Of a stretch of 64,000 bases of DNA, positions 1-7,703 are shown one piece after another. A model generated the notes under the pieces. The model was not told where the DNA came from. It made no database searches and saw only the letters and a program-made list of their open reading frames with translations. The stretch comes from JASHPR01 sp963844655. GTDB taxonomy: Bacteria; Actinomycetota; Actinomycetes; Streptosporangiales; Streptosporangiaceae. The stretch's first letter is position 1. Every line of letters begins with the position of its first letter. Position numbers and translations under genes: made by a program. Location of the stretch: positions 558,001 to 622,000 of the forward strand of contig CAWJPA010000007.1 in assembly GCA_963844655.1 (NCBI GenBank). Reading direction: 5' to 3'.

Positions 1-692
1 GCGTAAAGCTGTTCGTAGAAGGGCCGGTGATGAGCCGCGTACCGTGCGAGCTTGTCGGAGTTCTCGACGGTGTGCAGGTAGGCGCGTTCGCGCCGCTCAA
101 AGCCAGAGCTGTTGCTGGCGTCCGTGTGCCAAAGGGCGGATCGCTGCCACTCGGGCTGTTCACCCCGCTGCCAGGTGAGCGCACGCGGATTGAACGGTAG
201 CCCCATGGCCGCGCAGTAGGCTGCCATCGTCGCAGCAGGCCGAGCCACGAGGTCATCCGAGTCGATGACAATCGGTGGCTTCCCCCCAGCACCGCTGATA
301 GCGGCCTGCATCTCGCACAGCCGTTCCATCCCGATCGCGTTGATGGTCATCGGAGGGAACAGGGCGTAATAGGATGCTGCGATTTCCTCGGGGCGGCGTA
401 TGAGGAACGAATGTCGGGCCTTGGCAAGGAAGTGCCGGTCGGCCAAGACCTCATCGTACTGATGGTCCATCGTGTCTTTAAAGAACACGCCCCGGCCGCG
501 CGACTCGTCACGTAGCCAGGTGAGGAGCGATACGGGCGAACGGAACATCCGTCCTTCGGCATCGGTCTCGCCGTAGTTCTTCAGGTTGCCGAACGGCTCG
601 TGAAGGACGGTCATATCGCCGCGCTCAACAATCGACCGAAAGAAAGCCGTCGATCGCGCTCGTGGTGCGCTCCACAATGCGAATACTGCCAT
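1..692 (-). CDS. Sulfotransferase-like P-loop protein, 3' end cut by window edge
   Basis: Reading the minus strand from ATG at 692 gives an uninterrupted frame of 230 codons that runs off the left edge. The N-terminus MAVFALWSAPRARSTAFFRS matches the 5'-phosphosulfate-binding loop of sulfotransferase-fold proteins, followed by a conserved-looking LHEPFGN segment (about residues 38-44) and FFKDTMDHQY (about 75-84), both typical of the bacterial sulfotransferase family that resembles branched-chain aminotransferase-linked sulfotransferases. The expected role is PAPS-dependent sulfate transfer; the substrate cannot be inferred. No membrane segment is seen. The gene faces away from its neighbour and has no obvious operon partner inside the window. 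Start choice is supported by the P-loop lying at the usual distance from the N-terminus. Confidence 0.72.
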   Translation of the reverse strand, partial: MAVFALWSAPRARSTAFFRSIVERGDMTVLHEPFGNLKNYGETDAEGRMFRSPVSLLTWLRDESRGRGVFFKDTMDHQYDEVLADRHFLAKARHSFLIRRPEEIAASYYALFPPMTINAIGMERLCEMQAAISGAGGKPPIVIDSDDLVARPAATMAAYCAAMGLPFNPRALTWQRGEQPEWQRSALWHTDASNSSGFERRERAYLHTVENSDKLARYAAHHRPFYEQLY

Positions 693-893
693 GCCCGGAG
701 CATACCTTTGAACGCCGATCTTAGAGACTTGAGCTGGATTTGAGCTGGATGCCTAGCTCCACTTGAATGTGCGACGGACCGGCTTTGCTTGATGCGCGAC
801 AGACCCTAAGTTTTTGTTCTGGCTCCGATGATGCTGTCCCTGCGCTGGACCGCTATGGACTGGGCCAGGCAGTGTGGTGTGCAGTCGCTGAAG

Positions 894-1634
894 TCAGTCG
901 TCGGAGGCCGGAGCCCTGCGGCATACGCCGGACACGGTGTGTCGTGCATCCCACCACGAGATCAGCGCTGTCCGAGCCCGCGGCGAGGCCACCCGCTGGC
1001 CCTGCCGCCGGGCGCGGAGCTGGTCCTTCAGCCAGGCCGGCGCGTGCGCCTGCTCTATCGCCTGTGTCTTGGTCAGCAGCTGGCCCGTCTCCAGGGCATG
1101 GCGGCCGCGTGCCATCGATGTCAGTCCCAGGTCCGCGATCACCGGATTTAGCCACCACAGCGGCCGACGCGCGGCGTGGGCCCAGTACCCGCACAGCTCC
1201 GCCCGCGCGGCGCGGCGAACGTCATCGTCGGTCATTTCAGGCAGTACAGCGGCGGGCGGGCGGCCCAGGACGGCGAAGCCGTGCCGGACGAGCTCGGCTC
1301 GCGTCACCCCCGACAGGCCGCGCTGGACAAGCAAGCCGTGGGTCCACGTCGGGTGCAGCGCTCCGAGATCGGTCAGCCTGCCCGCATCTACGTACACGCA
1401 GCCCAGGTCCAGTCCGTGAGCGGTCCCCTGGTCTAGCTCCCGGTGCAGACCGGCCAGGATCTCCTGCCGTGCCGGACCTACCGGGCCCTCCGTCAAGGCA
1501 ACCAGGTCCAGGTCACTGACATAAGGGACGTAGTCTCCGGTAGCTAGGGAACCGGCCACGAGCAAATTGGTCACCCAGCCGAGGTCGTCCAGCCGTTCGG
1601 CAAGCTGACGGACGGCCGGCGGCACATCCTTCAT
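894..1634 (-). CDS. Nucleotidyltransferase-fold protein (aminoglycoside adenylyltransferase-like)
   Basis: A 246-residue protein with the polymerase-beta-type nucleotidyltransferase signature: GS at residues 28-29 followed by D41 and D43 (VAGSLATGDYVPYVSDLDLV) and a likely third acidic strand near residues 75-80 (DLGCVYVDA). This arrangement binds Mg-NTP and transfers a nucleotidyl group to a small acceptor in ANT-type enzymes. The C-terminal half is helical and Arg/Ala rich, as in the aadA/ANT(9) group, but no specific aminoglycoside-binding residues can be assigned, so antibiotic resistance is only a possibility. It is a single gene; the next gene downstream on this strand is the partial sulfotransferase. 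Kinase-type function is unlikely because no HxDxxxxN motif is present. Confidence 0.72.
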   Translation of the reverse strand: MKDVPPAVRQLAERLDDLGWVTNLLVAGSLATGDYVPYVSDLDLVALTEGPVGPARQEILAGLHRELDQGTAHGLDLGCVYVDAGRLTDLGALHPTWTHGLLVQRGLSGVTRAELVRHGFAVLGRPPAAVLPEMTDDDVRRAARAELCGYWAHAARRPLWWLNPVIADLGLTSMARGRHALETGQLLTKTQAIEQAHAPAWLKDQLRARRQGQRVASPRARTALISWWDARHTVSGVCRRAPASDD

Positions 1635-1857
1635 CCGGCCAGCCTACGGGTCCAGATCAGTGCGCAGATTCAGCTGTCACGAGTGGAGAATGAGAGTTCG
1701 CGAGGGCGTCGACACTTGGCCAGAGTGACGGTTGCGCTCCAAGACCACAGCTATCCGCCGTCGGGACTTCGAGCGAGACTGCCTCGAACGGCTCGAGTAG
1801 ACGCTGTGGACGTCGTTTGTGTTCTCAGATATCTATTCGAGATTGAGGGGGAATGGC

Positions 1858-2706
1858 ATGGAAGCGCAGGAAGTTCGTCGTGCAGTTGAGGCGGCCGGGT
1901 CGACTGCTTCTGCGCTGGGCCTTCAAGTCGACGATGTGGTAGTCATACACAACTCGGACCGCATCGCATTGCGCCTGATCCCTTGCGATGTTCTTGCCCG
2001 GGTCGCACCCTCAGCGCATCAAGCTGACTCCGAGTTCGAAGTAGAGGTTGCTCGCCGTCTCGCCGAAATCGATGGCCCAGTGGCTGAGCTTGAGCCCAGA
2101 GTCGAATACCGTGTCTATTTGCGGGATGGCTTCGCTATCTCGTTCTGGACATACTACGAGCCCGTGGGATCGGAGATCGCGCCAGCTGAGTATGCGGGGG
2201 CACTTATGCGGCTGCATACCGCCCTGCGCCAGAACGATCTGGGGGCGCCGCACTTCACCGATCGAGTTGCCGGTGCGCAGAGAGAGGTTGGCGACCGGGA
2301 TCGGACTCCAGCGTTGCTCGGTCCCGACCGGGAACTACTCGGCAACACGCTCAGCAAACTGAGTAGCTCGATAACCCGCGAGGGGGCTAGCGAGCAGCTG
2401 CTGCACGGCGAGCCGCATCCGGGCAACTTGCTCAGTACAAGGAGAGGGCCGCTCTTCGTAGACCTCGGGACGTGCTGCCGTGGGCCGATCGAGTTTGACG
2501 TGGCCCATGCCCCCGAAGAAGTTGCAGAGCATTATCCGGGCGCGGACCACGACCTGATCTGCCAATGCCGCATCCTCATGTGGGCGTTGTTCAGCACGTG
2601 GCGCTGGCGCCACGACGACCAGCTGCCTAATGGGCACTACTGGAGAATGGAGGGGCTCAACCAGGTTCGAGCAGGGCTCGACCGCTACGGGCAGGATTGG
2701 GCCTGA
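1858..2706 (+). CDS. Aminoglycoside phosphotransferase (APH) family kinase
   Basis: The start is ATG at 1858, because GAGGGGG lies about 6 bases upstream; a start at 1819 would add 13 residues with no ribosome site. The protein of 282 residues has the APH/choline-kinase fold: a catalytic loop HGEPHPGNLL around residue 183 and a metal-binding DLG about 20 residues later (LFVDLGTCCRGPIEFDVAH). The usual catalytic Asp of HGDxxxxN is Glu here, a variant that also occurs in actinobacterial APH relatives. The family phosphorylates small hydroxyl-bearing molecules with ATP or GTP; the substrate is unknown. A second, broken APH sequence lies on the other strand 0.5 kb downstream, so the locus may have held two such kinases. 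Confidence 0.75.
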   Translation: MEAQEVRRAVEAAGSTASALGLQVDDVVVIHNSDRIALRLIPCDVLARVAPSAHQADSEFEVEVARRLAEIDGPVAELEPRVEYRVYLRDGFAISFWTYYEPVGSEIAPAEYAGALMRLHTALRQNDLGAPHFTDRVAGAQREVGDRDRTPALLGPDRELLGNTLSKLSSSITREGASEQLLHGEPHPGNLLSTRRGPLFVDLGTCCRGPIEFDVAHAPEEVAEHYPGADHDLICQCRILMWALFSTWRWRHDDQLPNGHYWRMEGLNQVRAGLDRYGQDWA

Positions 2707-2791
2707 CCGGCTCGACGTACAGCCTGACGATCCGGGGCGGGACGACGGCTCAATTCGTTTGCTCGCTCCGGTCGGCGAGTAGAACGGTCCT

Positions 2792-3220
2792 ATGACCGAA
2801 GGCTGTGTCTTTTGCGATCACGACAGGCTGCGCAAGGCGGATCTGTACTTCGAGAACGACTTTTGCATCTACTCCTCGACCAGAGACCCTCGTGATCCGC
2901 CCGACGTAATTCCGGGCTGCGGCGCCATCGTCCCGAAAGTTCACCGAGCTTCTCCGTTCGACCTGACCGCCGAGGAGTGGGCGGCGACGCGTGAACTGCT
3001 GCTTCTCGTACGTGCCGAGCTCCACAAGCGGCTCGCTCCCGACGGCTACACGCTCGGCTGGAACGATCAGGGCGGGCACCACCCCCACCTGCACGTCATC
3101 CCGCGCTTCGATGACGAGCCGTTGGCCGACCATGGCGTCCGGTCGGGAATCAAAGATCCCGCCAATCGGCGGCCTGATCCGTGGCGTCCCGGCAGCGGGA
3201 GGCACCTAGCCGGGTCATGA
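2792..3220 (+). CDS. HIT family nucleotide-binding protein
   Basis: A 142-residue protein with the histidine-triad motif HHPHLHVIPRF around residues 95-105 and an N-terminal CVFCDHD segment where many HIT proteins carry a zinc-binding CxxC. HIT proteins hydrolyse or transfer nucleotidyl groups from compounds such as AMP-lysine or ADP-sugars. Length matches short single-domain Hint/Fhit-like proteins. The start ATG is supported by the CxxC signature close to the N-terminus. Its stop codon coincides with the break in the APH fragment on the opposite strand, so a past rearrangement ended exactly here. Function beyond nucleotide binding is not inferred. Confidence 0.8.
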   Translation: MTEGCVFCDHDRLRKADLYFENDFCIYSSTRDPRDPPDVIPGCGAIVPKVHRASPFDLTAEEWAATRELLLLVRAELHKRLAPDGYTLGWNDQGGHHPHLHVIPRFDDEPLADHGVRSGIKDPANRRPDPWRPGSGRHLAGS

Positions 3221-3426
3221 AACCAGTCGCCGCCGAGCCGCCACAGCTGGTTGTCCCACCCGCGCGCACCGAGCGACAAGGGCCGGTCGGCCAGGTCGGG
3301 GTACTGGTCGCGCAGCAGGGCCCGGACCAGCTGCGCGGTGATCTGCGTCTCGGCATGGGTCTCGGCTAACAGTAGCCAGCGAGGCAGGCTCTTCCGGCGA
3401 GCGCGCAGGAACCGGACCCGGCCCAC
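3221..3426 (-). pseudogene. N-terminal remnant of an aminoglycoside phosphotransferase
   Basis: The minus-strand frame reads AETHAETQITAQLVRALL and RPLSLGARGWDNQLWRLGGD, which matches the opening of actinobacterial APH-family kinases (helix 1 followed by the glycine-rich nucleotide-binding hairpin that normally continues into LAVRLP). After GGD the sequence turns into the antisense of the HIT gene, so the kinase is lost from its first 60 residues onward. No catalytic loop exists in any frame. The break lies at about 3221-3226, right next to the HIT stop codon. I infer a deletion or insertion junction; expression of a functional product is not expected. Confidence 0.6.
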
Positions 3427-3442
3427 TTGACATGATGCTGGC

Positions 3443-4033
3443 GTGCCGACTCACGTTGTGTTGCTGCGCGGGGTCAACAACCTCGGCGGCAAAAAGGTCG
3501 CGATGGCGGAACTCCGAGAGGTTGTGACCTCGCTCGGTCATACCGATGTCATGACCTACATCCAGAGCGGAAACGTGCTGTTCAATCTGCGGCTGACCGA
3601 CGGCAGGACGGCGGGCCGCACGGATACTGCGGCGCTAGCCGCAGAGTTCGAGCGCGCCATCGCCGACAGCATCGGCGTGCGGGCCCGCGCCGTAGTGCTC
3701 TCCCGCGAGGAACTTGCCCGCTGCGTGCACGACAACCCGTATCCGGGTGAGACGGATCCCAAGCTGCTGCATGCGGTGTTCCTGCCCGAGGTACCCGGAC
3801 CCGGCCTGGCCGCCTGGGTGGCCGACGCGGAGCGGCAAGTGCGGGCGAAGGGCAGCCGGGACGAGGCCCAGGTGCTTGGCCGTACGGTCTACCTGCACAC
3901 CCCGGACGGTTACCCGCGCAGCGAACTGCGCCGCGTGCTCGCCAGGGCGGGCGGGCCTACCTCGGCCGCGGTGGCCGGAACGGCGCGCAACTGGGCGACG
4001 GTCAGCAGGCTGGTCAAGCTGTGCGGACCCTGA
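3443..4033 (+). CDS. DUF1697 family protein
   Basis: A 196-residue protein opening with VVLLRGVNNLGGKKVAMAEL, the hallmark of DUF1697 (usually LLRGINVGGxxxxxMAxL), followed by DVMTYIQSGNVLF, also conserved in the family, and a C-terminal GTARNWATVSRLVKLC that matches the usual ARNWNTV motif. Members are small cytosolic proteins of unknown biochemistry found widely in bacteria. The start is GTG at 3443, since the family begins only a few residues before the LLRG motif. The gene is monocistronic; the next gene starts 114 bp downstream behind its own promoter. Confidence 0.82.
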   Translation: MPTHVVLLRGVNNLGGKKVAMAELREVVTSLGHTDVMTYIQSGNVLFNLRLTDGRTAGRTDTAALAAEFERAIADSIGVRARAVVLSREELARCVHDNPYPGETDPKLLHAVFLPEVPGPGLAAWVADAERQVRAKGSRDEAQVLGRTVYLHTPDGYPRSELRRVLARAGGPTSAAVAGTARNWATVSRLVKLCGP

Positions 4034-4104
4034 CTTGCAAACACACGTCCCGGCCGATCACGGCGAGCCGGGGCATCCACGAGCACGGCAGCCCGCATTC
4101 GCTT

Positions 4105-4140
4105 ATGTACCTTGACGGTTACGTAACCAGATTGGTACAT
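4105..4140 (+). promoter_or_regulatory. Symmetric operator inside a leaderless promoter of the ArsR gene
   Basis: The 12-bp palindrome GGTTACGTAACC (4117-4128) is flanked at equal 6-bp distances by ATGTAC (4105-4110) and GTACAT (4135-4140), so all four elements share one centre. A TTGACG -35 box (4112-4117) and TACATT -10 box (4136-4141, 18-bp spacer) embed the operator in the promoter. The ATG of the ArsR gene at 4148 falls where transcription should start and no Shine-Dalgarno is present, so the mRNA is probably leaderless. Autorepression is inferred. Confidence 0.65.
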
Positions 4141-4147
4141 TCACGCC

Positions 4148-4474
4148 ATGGAGGCTGTGCTGCGGGCACTCGCGGACGAGAGCCGGCGGACGATTCTGGA
4201 GACTCTGACCGGCGGTCCGGCCACCGCTGGTGAGCTGGCGGCGGTGCTGCCGATTGCTCGCGAGGGGGCATCACGGCACTTGCGGGTGCTGCGGGAGGCG
4301 GGGCTGGTCGAGGTCCGCCAGGAGGCGCAGCGGCGGGTCTACAGTCTTCGCCCTGAGCCGCTCGCCGAGGTCGATGAATGGCTGGGCCGGTACCGGGCCT
4401 TGTGGGAACAGCGGCTGGATGCCCTGCACACCGAGATAGCCCGGGGGAAACGCGAACGAAGGAGCACCAGATGA
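4148..4474 (+). CDS. ArsR-family winged-helix repressor
   Basis: A 108-residue repressor of the ArsR/SmtB type: LRALADESRRTILETL (about residues 5-20) is the classic first helix, EGASRHLRVLREAGLVEVR the recognition helix and VYSLRPEPLAEVDEWLGRY the wing and C-terminal helix. No CxC metal site is visible, so it belongs to the non-metal subgroup normally paired with SRPBCC/AHSA1 proteins. It overlaps the downstream AHSA1 gene by 4 bp (ATGA), implying translational coupling. The operator overlapping its promoter indicates self-repression, with the inducer unknown. Confidence 0.88.
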   Translation: MEAVLRALADESRRTILETLTGGPATAGELAAVLPIAREGASRHLRVLREAGLVEVRQEAQRRVYSLRPEPLAEVDEWLGRYRALWEQRLDALHTEIARGKRERRSTR

Positions 4475-4992
4475 CCAGCAACGCACGTCCAGGTAGCCGC
4501 ATCCTGGGCAGCCTGCGATCAGCAGATGGCAAGGGCGTCGTGCGCATGGAGGACCGCTTCGACACCGATATCGACGACCTGTGGTCGGCGCTGACCGATC
4601 CCCGCCGTCTCGCCCGCTGGCTCGGCGAGGTAGAGGGCGACCTCCGCCTCGGCGGTGAGTTCCGCGCCCGCTTTTTCTCCAGCGGATGGGAGGGCACCGG
4701 GCGAGTGGAAGCGTGCGAGCCCCCGCGGCGGCTGCTGCTGTTGACCATGCAACCGGACCAGCCGGACGAGCACTTCATCGAGGCCACGCTGACCGCCGAC
4801 GGCGACCAGACCATCCTGGTCTGGGAGGAACGGGGCATGCCCCTGGACTACCTCGCCGCCTACGGGGCAGGCATCCAGGTCCATGTCGAAGACCTCGCCG
4901 CCTATCTCGCCGGGCGTGAGCGCGGCGACGCCGACGCCCGATGGAACGAGCTCCTCCCCGCCTATCAAGACGTGGCGGCCAACATCGGCTAG
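4471..4992 (+). CDS. SRPBCC / AHSA1-like ligand-binding protein
   Basis: The start ATG at 4471 overlaps the ArsR stop (ATGA); longer upstream frames merely overlap ArsR. The 173-residue product has the START/SRPBCC fold used by Aha1-like proteins: ALTDPRRLARWLGEVEGDLRLGG and the strand series FRARFFSSGWEGTGRVEACEPPRRLLLLT, closing with a long C-terminal helix. Such proteins form a hydrophobic cavity and are routinely encoded behind a stand-alone ArsR repressor, as here. The ligand is unknown. No signal peptide or membrane segment is present, so it is cytosolic. Confidence 0.85.
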   Translation: MTSNARPGSRILGSLRSADGKGVVRMEDRFDTDIDDLWSALTDPRRLARWLGEVEGDLRLGGEFRARFFSSGWEGTGRVEACEPPRRLLLLTMQPDQPDEHFIEATLTADGDQTILVWEERGMPLDYLAAYGAGIQVHVEDLAAYLAGRERGDADARWNELLPAYQDVAANIG

Positions 4993-5031
4993 GCACCGGC
5001 CGCTGCCGGCTAGACACGAGCACTCGTTTCT

Positions 5032-5059
5032 GGCTTGACGCTCATAGGTGTGTCAAGCC
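5032..5059. promoter_or_regulatory. Inverted repeat GGCTTGAC-N12-GTCAAGCC
   Basis: Perfect 8-bp arms at 5032-5039 and 5052-5059 separated by 12 bases, lying between the AHSA1 stop and the ECF sigma gene. It contains TTGAC on both strands, so it may be an operator or a -35 region for the sigma gene; a weak terminator for the ArsR operon is the alternative because no T-run follows. Confidence 0.4.
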
Positions 5060-5197
5060 CACGTGAGGCCTGGCGGGCTGCATCGGCTGGGCTGGCGGTT
5101 TCAGTGAAGACGGGTGCGCCAGCGGCGTGTGAATGCGCGCAGCAGAAGTTCGGCACTGGCCCGTCGGAGTGTCGGCCGCCCGGGCGACGATGAGGGT

Positions 5198-5719
5198 GTG
5201 ACGCACCCGCAGGTGCGGCCCGACCCGGCGTTCGGGCTGCTGAAGCTGTACGACGATGCGCTGCCGCACGTCTACGGCTACCTGCTGGCTCGCTGCGGCG
5301 ACTCTCATCTGGCCGAGGACCTCACGGCTGAGTCGTTCCTGGCCGCCGTGCACGCGATCCGCAAGCCTGGCGCGCCCGATCCGTCGATCCCGTGGCTGAT
5401 CGGGGTTGCCCGGCACAAGCTTGCCGACCACTGGCGGCGGGTCGAGCGGGAGCAGCGCGGTTTGCGCCTCCTGGACGGCGAGCCGACGCGGGTCGACGAT
5501 CCGTGGGAGATGGCCGTCGACCGGATCCGGGCCCGCGAGGTGCTCGACCGGCTCGGCGCGCACCACCGGGCCGCGCTCACGCTGCGCTACCTCGACGGGT
5601 TGCCGGTGCCTGAGGTGGCCCGGCACCTGGACCGCACCGTGCACGCCACCGAGGCGCTGCTGGTGCGGGCCCGCGCCGCGTTCCGCCGGATCTACGAGGG
5701 AGAGGAGGGCTCGCGATGA
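5198..5719 (+). CDS. ECF-type RNA polymerase sigma factor
   Basis: A 173-residue sigma factor when started at GTG 5198, behind GATGAGGG; the same frame extends upstream to 5114 but that part is Arg-rich and unlike the family. Region 2 is seen as YGYLLARCGDSHLAEDLTAESFLAAV and region 4 as LTLRYLDGLPVPEVARHL followed by a recognition helix VHATEALLVRARAAFRR; regions 3 and 1.1 are absent, as in ECF factors. It overlaps the downstream VOC gene by 4 bp (ATGA). No anti-sigma gene is adjacent; sigma factors of this group are usually paired with a short DPFEALREPV-type sequence, here fused to the next gene. The signal sensed is unknown. Confidence 0.85.
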   Translation: MTHPQVRPDPAFGLLKLYDDALPHVYGYLLARCGDSHLAEDLTAESFLAAVHAIRKPGAPDPSIPWLIGVARHKLADHWRRVEREQRGLRLLDGEPTRVDDPWEMAVDRIRAREVLDRLGAHHRAALTLRYLDGLPVPEVARHLDRTVHATEALLVRARAAFRRIYEGEEGSR

Positions 5720-6624
5720 CGGATCCGTTTGAGGCTCTGCGCGAGCCCGTCACGCCGGTCGATCCCGACCCCGACTTCGCCGGGCGGCTGCGGCAGCGGC
5801 TGACCCGGGAGGTCTTCGCACCCCCAGGAGGAATCATGTCCCAGCAAACAGCCACGACCTCGGTCGAGCGCGAGCCCCCCTGGCCTCCGACGCTGACCCC
5901 CTACATCGTCGTGTCCGACGCCCGGCGCGCCATGGACTGGTATGTCGAGGTGCTCGGCGCGCAGCGCCGCGGCGAGCTCTACGTCAACGCGGACGGCACG
6001 ATCGGCCACGCCGAGGTCGGCATCGGTGACGCGGTGCTGATGTTCGCCGAAGCTTCCGACCTCTGGCCTGACGTGCCCGTGCGCGCTCCCGACGCCCCCG
6101 CGACGTTCAGTCACACCCTCCACCTGGAGGTCGACGACGTCGACGGGACTACCGAGCGGGCCCGGCGCAGCGGCGCCTCGGTAGAGCGGGAGCCGGTCGA
6201 CCAGCCCTACGGTCGCAGCTCCGTGATCGTCGACCCGTTCGGGCACCGCTGGGTGCTGCTCAGGCCGCCGGCGCGGGCCACCCGGTTGCGACAGGGCGAT
6301 GTCGCAAACGTGACGATGGTGGCGCGGGACGCGCACCGGGCCAAGGAGTTCTACGAAGCCGTGCTGCAGGTGCCATTCTTCTCCCGTCACCCCGGCGCGT
6401 GGCGCACCGGCGAGACCAGGCCGCCGCTGGGCATCTTGTCGTCGCAGGGGGCAGAGCCCGAGGTGCAGCTGTCCTACCGCGTCGACGACATTGCGGCCGC
6501 AGTCGAGCGAGTCCGGGCGGCCGGTGGCCACGCGGACGAGCCCGAGCGCAAGCCGTACGGGCTGCTCGCTGAGTGCGCCGACGACCAGGGTGCGACGTTC
6601 CGCCTCTGGCAGCCGGTCGACTGA
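5716..6624 (+). CDS. Two-domain VOC (glyoxalase/bleomycin-resistance) protein
   Basis: The frame from ATG 5716 (overlapping the sigma stop) encodes 302 residues. Residues 1-40 (DPFEALREPVTPVDPDPDF) resemble the short tail found behind this type of ECF sigma; residues 45-185 form a PhnB-like VOC domain (YIVVSDARRAMDWYVEVLGA ... VDPFGHRWVLL) and 195-302 a second VOC half (VTMVARDAHRAKEFYEAVL ... ATFRLWQPVD). VOC proteins bind a metal or sequester small molecules. A second ATG at 5836 has a strong AGGAGG 4 bases upstream, so the VOC part may be made on its own. Substrate unknown. Confidence 0.82.
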   Translation: MTDPFEALREPVTPVDPDPDFAGRLRQRLTREVFAPPGGIMSQQTATTSVEREPPWPPTLTPYIVVSDARRAMDWYVEVLGAQRRGELYVNADGTIGHAEVGIGDAVLMFAEASDLWPDVPVRAPDAPATFSHTLHLEVDDVDGTTERARRSGASVEREPVDQPYGRSSVIVDPFGHRWVLLRPPARATRLRQGDVANVTMVARDAHRAKEFYEAVLQVPFFSRHPGAWRTGETRPPLGILSSQGAEPEVQLSYRVDDIAAAVERVRAAGGHADEPERKPYGLLAECADDQGATFRLWQPVD

Positions 6625-6633
6625 CCGAAGCAC

Positions 6634-6972
6634 CTAGGCCAGGCTCTCGTCGATGAAGGTGAGGGTGAGCTCGTCGAGGTGGCGGCGGGTGGCATCGGGG
6701 ACATCGCGCAGGGGTCCTTGCCCGGCGAGTACGGCCAGTCCGTGCACTGCGGACCAGATGGGGTATTCGATGCCATCGCGGCGCTGTCGGTGGAGGACCC
6801 CGGCGTCGACTAGCTCGTCGAGCGCGACGCGGAGATGACCCAGGGGTGTGCGTTCCTGCCCGGTAGTGCCATCGGGAGCCCCGTAGGTGTGCTGCTGCGG
6901 CAGGGCGAACGCGGTGGCGAACAACCCCGGCTCCTGGTGGGCGAACTCCAGGTACGCCGTTCTGAGCGCTAG
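6634..6972 (-). pseudogene. C-terminal half of a TetR-family regulator, DNA-binding domain lost
   Basis: Directly after the stop codon of the SDR gene the same frame continues into LALRTAYLEFAHQEPGLFAT and later GLAVLAGQGPLRDVPDATRR, a WHG-type TetR ligand-binding domain. The helix-turn-helix is missing and there is no room for it, because the preceding bases are the SDR C-terminus. A TTG at 6924 could initiate 96 residues but there is no Shine-Dalgarno. I infer a deletion that joined the end of an SDR gene to the middle of a tetR gene. A DNA-binding role is excluded by the missing domain. Confidence 0.6.
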
Positions 6973-7680
6973 TTACCAGGGGCGGGGGCCTTCGGCACCG
7001 AAGTAGCCCCCGGTTGGCCCGTCCGGGCCAACCTGCGCCATGCGGACGATGATCTCGGCACCCTTCTCGACGGTCTGCGTGCCCGCGTGCCCGTTCAGGT
7101 CCGTCGCGGTGTAGCCGGGCTCCACCGCATTGATCCGCATGTCCGGAAACGCCTTCGCGAACTGCACGGTGATCATGTTGACCGCGGCCTTCGACGCCGG
7201 ATACGCGACCCCCGGGTAGTCGTACGAAGCGGTGCCGGGAGCGGTGACGCGGGCAATCGAGGCCAGGCCGCTGCTGACGTTGACCACGACCGGGGCGGCG
7301 GACCGCCGCAGCAGTGGCAGGAACGCGTGAGTGACACGCACCACGCCGAATACGTTCGTCTCGAACAGCGACCGCATCAGGTCGGCGGTGATCTCCGCGG
7401 CGCCGGGCACCACGTTCCCCTCGATGCGCATTTCGATGCCGGCGTTGTTGACCAGCACGTCCAGGCCGCCATCGGCTTCGATGGTCTTCGCCGCCGCGGC
7501 GACGGACGCGTCGTCGGTGACGTCGATGAGGACCATCCGGGCGCCCAGCTGGCCGGCGGCCCGGCGGCCGCGTTCGGCGTCCCTGCTGCCGGCGTAGACG
7601 ATGTGGCCCGCGGCAATGAGCCGACGGGCGGTCTCGAAGCCGAGTCCCTTGTTCGCTCCGGTGATCAGTGTTGTCGTCAT
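6973..7680 (-). CDS. Short-chain dehydrogenase/reductase
   Basis: A 235-residue classical SDR: the cofactor motif TLITGANKGLGFETARRL (residues 4-21, TGxxxGxG), NNAG at about residue 88, catalytic Ser in VVNVSSGLAS (about 138), and the YxxxK pair in VAYPASKAAV (about 159-168). A DVTD acidic pair after the Rossmann fold (about 54) fits an NADP(H)-utilising enzyme of the carbonyl-reductase type. It is divergent from the MerR-family gene at 7704 with only 23 bp between them, so it is the probable target of that regulator. Substrate unknown. Confidence 0.86.
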   Translation of the reverse strand: MTTTLITGANKGLGFETARRLIAAGHIVYAGSRDAERGRRAAGQLGARMVLIDVTDDASVAAAAKTIEADGGLDVLVNNAGIEMRIEGNVVPGAAEITADLMRSLFETNVFGVVRVTHAFLPLLRRSAAPVVVNVSSGLASIARVTAPGTASYDYPGVAYPASKAAVNMITVQFAKAFPDMRINAVEPGYTATDLNGHAGTQTVEKGAEIIVRMAQVGPDGPTGGYFGAEGPRPW

Positions 7681-7703
7681 GCCTTGAGGCTAGGATTTAG
7701 AGC

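Noticed and set aside
1683..1889. 68-codon plus ORF before the APH gene
   Set aside because: No ribosome site and overlaps the better supported APH start.
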